Shown here one piece after another: positions 7,357 through 11,804 of a DNA stretch of 11,804 nt. Position 1 is the stretch's first letter; every line of letters begins with the position of its first letter. The stretch covers positions 1-11,804 of the forward strand of contig JAFDCW010000199.1 of the NCBI GenBank assembly GCA_019312705.1, written 5' to 3'. A model generated the notes under the pieces. It saw only the letters and a list, made by a program, of their open reading frames with translations, did no database searches and was not told the DNA's origin. A program made the position numbers and the translations under genes. Source of the stretch: Deltaproteobacteria bacterium. GTDB lineage: Bacteria > Myxococcota > Polyangia > Polyangiales > B10-G4.

Positions 7357-7553
7357 CGAAAGCGCGCCGGAGGCGTGCCGAGCCGTCAGGCCGACCGTAG
7401 TGGCGCCGGGAGTAGCCGTCGTGCCAGGCGACCACCTTGGGGCCTCCACTCCCCATGGGGCGTCATCCCGGCTTCACAGGAGGTCCGGAGTCTTCCCATC
7501 GCCCGTGAACCGTCTGGGGCCCCTCGTTCGTATGCGCGCAGACGAGTTAGAAG

Positions 7554-8138
7554 TCAGCCGCAGCTGCCGCCGAGGAGGCCGCGCTTGAGGCCACTGTTGG
7601 GGGGCGAGCTGCCGAGCCAGATGCCGAAGAACGCGCGGGCGAAGTCGTCGCCTTCGATGGTCCCCTTGTTGCGGCCCTTCACGTCCACCCGCAGGCCCGT
7701 GCCCGGAACGTAGGTGAACTGCATGACGTCGCCCTCTTCCATGTCGGTCATCCATCCGTTGAGGCGACGGATGTTGCCTCGCATCGACGAGAGGTTGGAG
7801 CCCGCGGAAGACTGGAAGCCTTCGCTGAAGGCTTCGGTGATGTCGCTGCCATCGACGTCGCGGACGAAGTGCAGGACCAGGCGCTTGCGCTTGGCGGTGT
7901 CGAGCAGGTCGTTGGCGTTGCGTGAACGCTCGCCTTCGACGTAGAGCCCGGCGATGTAGACGTTGACGTTGAATACCGTCGCCTCGCGGATGCCCATGCC
8001 GTTCAGCGTGAGGCGCTGCCCGTCGACGCGAACGGAGTTGGGCATGGTGACATCCTCGCACTCCCGCGCGGAGGCCGGCGCCGCCAGCAGGAGGCAGGAT
8101 GCGAGGACGATGGCGGACGATACGATGAGCTTGTTCAT
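7554..8138 (-). CDS. Exported chalcone-isomerase-like domain protein
   Basis: This is a 194-aa protein with a signal peptide cleavable after Ala-Ser-Ala (residue 24), so the mature protein is probably periplasmic. The Leu-Ala-Ser-Cys at residues 12-15 resembles a lipobox but lies inside the hydrophobic core, so I favour ordinary cleavage. The mature part fits the bacterial chalcone-isomerase-like family: an early Asn-Gly-Met-Gly-Ile-Arg-Glu-Ala-Thr-Val-Phe segment, then Val-Tyr-Ile-Ala-Gly-Leu-Tyr-Val, Leu-His-Phe-Val-Arg-Asp-Val, and near the end Phe-Ala-Arg-Ala-Phe-Phe-Gly-Ile-Trp-Leu-Gly. Bacterial members of this fold are mostly not flavonoid enzymes, and fatty-acid or other ligand binding is only a possibility. 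ATG 8138 is chosen because the signal peptide begins there and GGAGA lies five bases upstream. It appears to be a single-gene unit. Confidence 0.8.
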   Translation of the reverse strand: MNKLIVSSAIVLASCLLLAAPASARECEDVTMPNSVRVDGQRLTLNGMGIREATVFNVNVYIAGLYVEGERSRNANDLLDTAKRKRLVLHFVRDVDGSDITEAFSEGFQSSAGSNLSSMRGNIRRLNGWMTDMEEGDVMQFTYVPGTGLRVDVKGRNKGTIEGDDFARAFFGIWLGSSPPNSGLKRGLLGGSCG

Positions 8139-8292
8139 GAGGGTCTCCGAGTTGCGGGCGAGCATACGCGATCATGGCCGTCATGCCGATAGGGCGAATA
8201 ACGACCGCCAATACGCCCCTTTTATGAGGAGTGCATCGGGATCGCTCGATGTCTCGCCGCCATTTCGTCGTGACGCTACTGCGGGTGGTGCG

Positions 8293-8316
8293 GGGGCGGG
8301 ACGGGCGTCCAGCCCC
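8293..8316 (-). terminator. Hairpin terminator after the outer-membrane protein gene
   Basis: GGGGC-G-GGACG (8293-8303) and CGTCC-A-GCCCC (8306-8316) form a nearly perfect GC-rich inverted repeat with a single mismatch and a tight loop. It starts 21 bases beyond the stop codon at 8338. There is no T-tract on the minus-strand side, though the plus strand continues TCTTATT. It most likely ends the can-SulP-barrel transcript. Confidence 0.5.
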
Positions 8317-8337
8317 TCTTATTCACCGGAGGCCCAT

Positions 8338-8877
8338 TTAGAGCCCAAGGGCCAACCCTACCGACAAGATCATCGTCTGGCGCAGTTCATCACCGCCCTT
8401 GATGCGGTAGGTGAACTCGAAGGTCAGGCCGTAGAGGTCGGAGAACCAAGTGTGCAGCCCCAGGCCAACGACCCCGCCGGCGGTCACCCCGGTGTCCTGC
8501 CCGTCCCAGAGCGCCACGCTCAGCGTGGGGCCGGCCTTCAGGAAGGGTTGCAGTGACCGGTCCGGACCGCCCCCGGAGGCGGGCAAGTAGTAGCGGAGGG
8601 AGAGGTCGTTCGTTGCGATCAAATGGCTGTCATCCCCGGCGATAGACGCCATCACCTCGACACCGATGGGCAGGCTGCCAATCGGGATGTGCAGCCCTGC
8701 GGAGCCACCGATGGCCAAGAAGTCTTCGAACTCGCTGTGAACTTGGCTGAAGTCCGCCCGCAAGCTCAGAACGTAGCGATCCGCGGCGGGACCGTGTGAT
8801 TCTGGATCGGCGGCGAGGGCGGTTCCGGGGACCCATAGGAACCCGGCGGCGAGGAGAGTGAGCAGGAATAGACGCAT
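8338..8877 (-). CDS. Small outer-membrane beta-barrel-like protein
   Basis: This is a 179-aa protein with a signal peptide cleavable after Ala-Leu-Ala (residue 22), then alternating hydrophobic/polar strands separated by Gly/Asp/Ser-rich turns, as in eight-stranded outer-membrane barrels. Strand-like stretches include Tyr-Val-Leu-Ser-Leu-Arg-Ala-Asp-Phe, Gly-Val-Glu-Val-Met-Ala-Ser-Ile-Ala, Leu-Ser-Leu-Arg-Tyr-Tyr-Leu-Pro and Leu-Thr-Phe-Glu-Phe-Thr-Tyr-Arg. The last strand ends in Leu rather than the classic aromatic residue. AGGGAGG lies 11 bases before ATG 8877. It is 62 bases downstream of the SulP gene on the same strand and could be cotranscribed, although a hairpin lies between them. 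No specific family is recognised. A porin role for bicarbonate is speculation. Confidence 0.7.
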   Translation of the reverse strand: MRLFLLTLLAAGFLWVPGTALAADPESHGPAADRYVLSLRADFSQVHSEFEDFLAIGGSAGLHIPIGSLPIGVEVMASIAGDDSHLIATNDLSLRYYLPASGGGPDRSLQPFLKAGPTLSVALWDGQDTGVTAGGVVGLGLHTWFSDLYGLTFEFTYRIKGGDELRQTMILSVGLALGL

Positions 8878-8917
8878 GACGTTGTTTGCCTCCCTTGGCT
8901 GAAACTCTGGCGGCCCG

Positions 8918-8944
8918 GGTAGTCGCGGCCTCGCCTCGACTACC
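8918..8944 (-). terminator. Hairpin overlapping the SulP stop codon
   Basis: GGTAGTCG (8918-8925) and CGACTACC (8937-8944) make a perfect 8-bp inverted repeat around an 11-base loop. The right arm covers the SulP stop (8940-8942). No T-tract follows. It could partly uncouple the barrel gene from the transporter or protect the transcript end. Confidence 0.4.
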
Positions 8945-10556
8945 GGACGCCCCGGACCGCCGGGTAGTGGCGTAGGGGACCGCTTCCCTGCGGTATCGGC
9001 GCCGTCTCGCCGGTCCCCTCTCTCCGGGGAGCCAGCTTGGCCAGCCCGACGAGATCGACTTCGACGCCCCGGCCGGGGGCCGTGGCCGCGAACTCTTCGA
9101 TCAGCTCGAGGACATCAGCGTGGATGTAGTGCGAGTTGCTGGCGTCGATCTTTACGACGGTGCCTTCGGGCAGCTCATGGAGGACCTTGCTGACGCTCGC
9201 TCTGTTGAGGAACGACACGTTCTCGCTCAACTCGATACTGATGCGGCGGCGGTGACCTTCTTCTTTGTGTGATTCGCTGTGGTGGATGAAGTAGGGGACC
9301 TGAAGATTTGCCCGGAGGATGAAGAAGACGGCGACGGCCATGCCAACGCCGACCCCGGTGAGCAGGTCGGTCGCCACGACCGCGACGATGGTGGTGACAA
9401 AGGGCGCCCACTGGCCGGTCTCCTGACCGAAAAGCTTCTGGAAGACCTCGACCCGGGCGAGCTTGTAGCCGATGTGCAGGAGCACCGCGGCGAGGGCCGC
9501 GAGGGGGATCCAGCCCATCACGGTCGGAAGGGCGATGATGGCGAAGAGCAGCAGCGCCCCATGAAGGACGGCCGACATCCGGGTGCGCGCCCCCGACTGG
9601 ATGTTCGCCGAACCACGCACGATGACCGCCGTGAGGGGAAGGCCTCCGAGGAGCCCGGCGACCATATTGCCGACGCCCTGGGCCACCAGCTCGCGGTTCA
9701 CCGGGCTGCGCCGCTTGAATGGGTCGAGCTTGTCCAATGCCTCGAGGCAAAGAAGAGTCTCGATGATCTGCGATGCGAGGTCCGCGATGCCCCCCGAGGG
9801 CAGGCTTACGAGGTGCTTTCCCTCGAGACCCCACTCGGGCATGACCGCGAGGAAGAGCGCGTTGAGACCGATGCCGAGGAGGACCACGGCGAGGGGGCCG
9901 GGCATCCACCGGAGTCCCTCGAGGACGTCGACCCTCTCCCAGACCAGGAGCACGACGAGTCCGAGGGCGGCGATGATCGCCGCGCCCATGTGAATGTGTT
10001 CGAAGGCGAACGAGATCTCGTGCCACGCGCCGAGATCGCCGTTCCAGTAGAGGGTCAGGTCGCCTTCGAAGTCTTCGTCGTAGCCGAGGGCGTGGGGGAT
10101 CTGCTTGAGGATCAGGATCACCCCGATCGCGGCGAGCATGCCCTTGATGACGCTCGACGGGAAGTAGTAGGCGAAGACTCCCGCCTTCAGGAGGCCCAGG
10201 GCGATTTGAACCGCTCCGGCGACAATCACCGCGAGGAGAAAACCCTCGTAGCCGAGGCCGGCGATGGCCGACAGCACGATGGTGATAAGGCCCGCCGCGG
10301 GACCGGAGACGGCGACCGCGGAGCCGCTCACCCACCCGACGACGAGGCCACCGACGATGCCGCTGACGAGACCCGCGAGGGGCGGAGCGCCCGATGCGAT
10401 CGCGATGCCGAGGCAGAGCGGAAGGGCGACGAGGAAGACGACTACCGACGCGGGGAAATCGTGCTTCAAGCTGCCGAGGTGGCCGCTGCTTGGGCCTCCG
10501 GGCGGCGCGTCGGCCGCCGGGGTCATGTTCGCGAGGTCAGCACCCTTACCCAGCAT
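8940..10556 (-). CDS. SulP/SLC26-type anion (probable bicarbonate) transporter with STAS domain
   Basis: This is a 538-aa inner-membrane transporter of the SulP family. The membrane part (about residues 33-420) opens with Asp-Phe-Pro-Ala-Ser-Val-Val-Val-Phe-Leu-Val-Ala-Leu-Pro-Leu and includes Val-Ser-Gly-Pro-Ala-Ala-Gly, Asn-Arg-Glu-Leu-Val-Ala-Gln-Gly-Val-Gly-Asn and Gly-Gly-Leu-Pro-Leu-Thr-Ala-Val-Ile-Val-Arg-Gly-Ser-Ala-Asn. A cytoplasmic STAS domain follows (436-505), with Val-Val-Lys-Ile-Asp-Ala-Ser-Asn-Ser-His-Tyr-Ile. This subfamily is often linked or fused to beta-carbonic anhydrases, and here the start overlaps the can stop by 11 bases. That makes bicarbonate the likeliest substrate; sulfate remains possible. 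Around residues 252-266 the helix normally leading into Ile-Glu-Thr-Leu-Leu seems shortened by roughly 27-30 residues without a frame change. An alternative ATG at 10526 avoids the overlap; neither start has a strong ribosome binding site. Confidence 0.85.
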   Translation of the reverse strand: MLGKGADLANMTPAADAPPGGPSSGHLGSLKHDFPASVVVFLVALPLCLGIAIASGAPPLAGLVSGIVGGLVVGWVSGSAVAVSGPAAGLITIVLSAIAGLGYEGFLLAVIVAGAVQIALGLLKAGVFAYYFPSSVIKGMLAAIGVILILKQIPHALGYDEDFEGDLTLYWNGDLGAWHEISFAFEHIHMGAAIIAALGLVVLLVWERVDVLEGLRWMPGPLAVVLLGIGLNALFLAVMPEWGLEGKHLVSLPSGGIADLASQIIETLLCLEALDKLDPFKRRSPVNRELVAQGVGNMVAGLLGGLPLTAVIVRGSANIQSGARTRMSAVLHGALLLFAIIALPTVMGWIPLAALAAVLLHIGYKLARVEVFQKLFGQETGQWAPFVTTIVAVVATDLLTGVGVGMAVAVFFILRANLQVPYFIHHSESHKEEGHRRRISIELSENVSFLNRASVSKVLHELPEGTVVKIDASNSHYIHADVLELIEEFAATAPGRGVEVDLVGLAKLAPRREGTGETAPIPQGSGPLRHYPAVRGVR

Positions 10557-11190
10557 CGGGGCCCAGTCGGTAGATCTGTCGCACGTCCTTCAAGATGTCA
10601 TCGAAGGGAATGTCGAGGTCCCGCAGGAGTCCGTCGGCGAGGTCGAAGACCCACCCGTGCACGGTGGGCTTCTTGCGGCGCAGGAACTGCTTCTGCACAC
10701 AGGCCGTCTTCAGGATGTGAACGCACTGCTCTTGCACGTTGAGTTCGACGAGGCGGCGATAGCGCGCAGTTTCGTCTTCGAACGCGTCGAGCTCTGCTTG
10801 ATGAAGGCGGTACACGTCGCGAACTTCGCGCAACCATCCGTTGAGGAGACCGAGGTCTTCGGATTGCATGGCGGCCCGCACGCCGCCGCAGCCGTAGTGC
10901 CCACACACGATGATGTAGTCCACCTCGAGGTGGGTGACGGCGTACTCGATGACGGACTGCGCGTTGAGGTCCGTATTGACGACGAGGTTGGCGACGTTGC
11001 GATGGACGAAGACCTCGCCCGGGGCGAGGCCCATGATCTCGTTCGCGGGGACTCGCGAGTCCGAGCAGCCGATGTAGAGGAACTCTGGGTTCTGGCCGCT
11101 GGCGAGGTGCTCGAAGAAGTCGGACTGCTCTCGTCGCTTGTCTTCAACCCATTGGCGGTTGCTCTCGAAGATGGCCTGGTACCGCTTCAT
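10546..11190 (-). CDS. can: Beta-class carbonic anhydrase
   Basis: This is a 214-aa cytoplasmic zinc enzyme interconverting CO2 and bicarbonate. The zinc ligands C42, H98 and C101 and the D44/R46 dyad sit in Ile-Gly-Cys-Ser-Asp-Ser-Arg-Val-Pro and Cys-Gly-His-Tyr-Gly-Cys-Gly-Gly. As I recall them, these are the same positions as in E. coli Can. Val-His-Arg-Asn-Val-Ala-Asn-Leu-Val, Gly-Leu-Leu-Asn-Gly-Trp-Leu and His-Gly-Trp-Val-Phe also match. Length and motifs are those of a complete gene. It is first in the minus-strand unit and overlaps the transporter gene, so the two are probably translated together. It would supply or consume bicarbonate next to the importer. The start at 11190 is preceded by only a weak GGTGG. 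Confidence 0.95.
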   Translation of the reverse strand: MKRYQAIFESNRQWVEDKRREQSDFFEHLASGQNPEFLYIGCSDSRVPANEIMGLAPGEVFVHRNVANLVVNTDLNAQSVIEYAVTHLEVDYIIVCGHYGCGGVRAAMQSEDLGLLNGWLREVRDVYRLHQAELDAFEDETARYRRLVELNVQEQCVHILKTACVQKQFLRRKKPTVHGWVFDLADGLLRDLDIPFDDILKDVRQIYRLGPDAG

Positions 11191-11433
11191 GGCCCGACCA
11201 CCAGCGAAGAGGACGGGTGGCCGAGGCGCGCATCGAACGATTCATCGGAGTGGGAGAGGAGTGATTTATCCACTCTCTCTATGTAGGTTCCCGAGGTCCT
11301 CGAGAACTCTAGATAATCTCGTGCTCAAAGATAGGCTTGGCCTATCAGACGGGCGGCAATCCAAGGTTCGAGCCGAGTTCAGCGACTGGCCCATTCTAGG
11401 TAATCGCCAATTCCTATGATATAGGTATTTCCG
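11191..11433. promoter_or_regulatory. Divergent regulatory region between can and the LysR-type gene
   Basis: This 243-base gap is visibly richer in A/T than its surroundings. It contains a perfect 7-bp inverted repeat with a 3-base spacer, GATAGGC-TTG-GCCTATC (11330-11346). It also has a 5-bp one, CCTAT-GAT-ATAGG (11413-11425), just before the regulator's ATG. A direct repeat TCTAG[A/G]TAATC occurs at 11308-11318 and 11395-11405. TATGAT (11415-11420) resembles a -10 box and lies inside the second dyad. LysR-type proteins usually bind dyads in the gap shared with a divergent target, so these are candidate operators. Confidence 0.55.
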
Positions 11434-11804
11434 ATGGACTGGGTAAACTACCACCACTTGCTCTATTTCTGGGTCGTCGCCAAAGAGGGCACGGTTACCA
11501 AGGCCGCGGAGGTCCTGCGCCTCCGGCAGCCAACCGTGAGCGAGCAACTCAAGAACCTCGAGGAGTCCCTCGGAGAGCAGCTCTTCGACCGGAGCCGGCG
11601 TCGCCTCACTTTGACGGACTCGGGCCGGCTGGTCTATCGATACGCCGACGAGATCTTCCGCCTCGGCCAGGAGCTCAAAGATACGCTGGCGGGCCGACCG
11701 ACCGGCCGACCCTCGAAGCTCCGGGTCGGGGTGAGCGACGCGGTCCCCAAGCTCGTCCTTCAGCGGCTCCTCGAGCCGGCGCTGCGTATGGAGGAGCCGG
11801 TTCA
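11434..11804 (+). CDS. nhaR: LysR-family transcriptional regulator, NhaR-like, N-terminal part
   Basis: The reading frame from ATG 11434 is open to the right edge (123 codons), so the C-terminus is outside. The start Met-Asp-Trp-Val-Asn-Tyr-His-His-Leu-Leu-Tyr-Phe-Trp-Val-Val-Ala-Lys-Glu-Gly is the hallmark of NhaR-type regulators. The winged helix-turn-helix follows: Thr-Lys-Ala-Ala-Glu-Val-Leu, then Gln-Pro-Thr-Val-Ser-Glu-Gln-Leu, then Leu-Glu-Glu-Ser-Leu-Gly-Glu-Gln-Leu-Phe. After the linker, Tyr-Arg-Tyr-Ala-Asp-Glu-Ile-Phe and Gly-Arg-Pro-Thr-Gly-Arg-Pro lead into the effector domain with Val-Gly-Val-Ser-Asp-Ala-Val-Pro-Lys. Known NhaR activates Na+/H+ antiporter genes in response to Na+. 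Here the divergent neighbours are can and the SulP gene, so they are its likely targets. Confidence 0.85.
   Translation, partial: MDWVNYHHLLYFWVVAKEGTVTKAAEVLRLRQPTVSEQLKNLEESLGEQLFDRSRRRLTLTDSGRLVYRYADEIFRLGQELKDTLAGRPTGRPSKLRVGVSDAVPKLVLQRLLEPALRMEEPV

Larger units (their letters stand above)
7214..7553. other. Intergenic region upstream of the lipoprotein gene
   Basis: These 340 bases separate the lipoprotein start from the chalcone-isomerase-like stop. I find no convincing gene in it. On the lipoprotein strand it holds a perfect TTGACA (plus coordinates 7273-7278), but no good -10 box at 16-18 bases, so the promoter call is weak. An 8-bp palindrome, TACATGTA, lies at 7257-7264. A 36-bp tandem duplication occupies 7285-7356. 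The remainder (7357-7553) is GC-rich with a palindrome CCCCATGGGG at 7451-7460 and no clear terminator. Confidence 0.6.

Noticed and set aside
7357..7460. Small minus-strand gene across the tandem repeat
   Set aside because: The Arg-rich translation has no family character or ribosome binding site, and the repeat alone explains the periodic residues.
8139..8337. Small gene between the chalcone-isomerase-like and barrel genes
   Set aside because: No frame with a ribosome binding site or sensible composition was seen; the region holds the hairpin and presumably a promoter.
9279..10742. A 487-codon plus-strand frame opposite the SulP and can genes
   Set aside because: It is a charged, low-complexity antisense shadow of two strongly recognisable genes.

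Overview
The window is GC-rich, mostly bacterial coding DNA with short intergenic gaps. Its protein style suggests Myxococcota or another former deltaproteobacterial group. The signs are a cysteine-rich lipoprotein built from P/Homo B, CUB-like and Kazal-like modules, a large cytoplasmic PQQ-type propeller protein, and an NhaR-like LysR regulator. This placement is inference from protein style; there is no rRNA or tRNA to test it.

Layout. (1) Bases 1-2651, plus strand: the 3' part of mrdA (PBP2), rodA overlapping it by one base, then a Nit1-type nitrilase-family gene. This is the elongasome end of an mre/mrd cluster. (2) Bases 2658-4901, minus strand: a 747-aa protein with an unrecognised N-terminal half and a C-terminal propeller. 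It converges on the nitrilase gene over a hairpin that covers the stop of one gene and lies across the stop of the other. (3) Bases 4975-5283, plus: a short NUDIX gene, divergent from the propeller gene. (4) Bases 5294-7213, minus: the modular lipoprotein. It is followed upstream by a 340-base non-coding gap with a two-copy 36-bp tandem repeat. (5) Bases 7554-8138, minus: an exported chalcone-isomerase-like protein. (6) Bases 8338-11190, minus: a probable transcription unit of beta-carbonic anhydrase (can), SulP-type bicarbonate transporter and a small outer-membrane barrel protein. (7) From 11434, plus: a divergent NhaR-like regulator running off the right edge. The gap between it and can is lower in GC and rich in inverted and direct repeats that look like operators.

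The most coherent system is the carbonic anhydrase/SulP/NhaR-like module. It would interconvert CO2 and bicarbonate and import bicarbonate, possibly under a sodium-responsive regulator. This is a variation on known CA-SulP pairs rather than a new system.

The strangest property of the window is a set of small lesions. rodA is frameshifted exactly where a duplicated 14-base word would have collapsed. The nitrilase gene has lost the segment with its catalytic cysteine. PBP2, NUDIX and SulP each appear to lack a family-typical segment. Because rodA and mrdA are normally essential in rod-shaped cells, a consensus or assembly artefact is as likely as genuine decay. Reads or a relative's genome would settle it.
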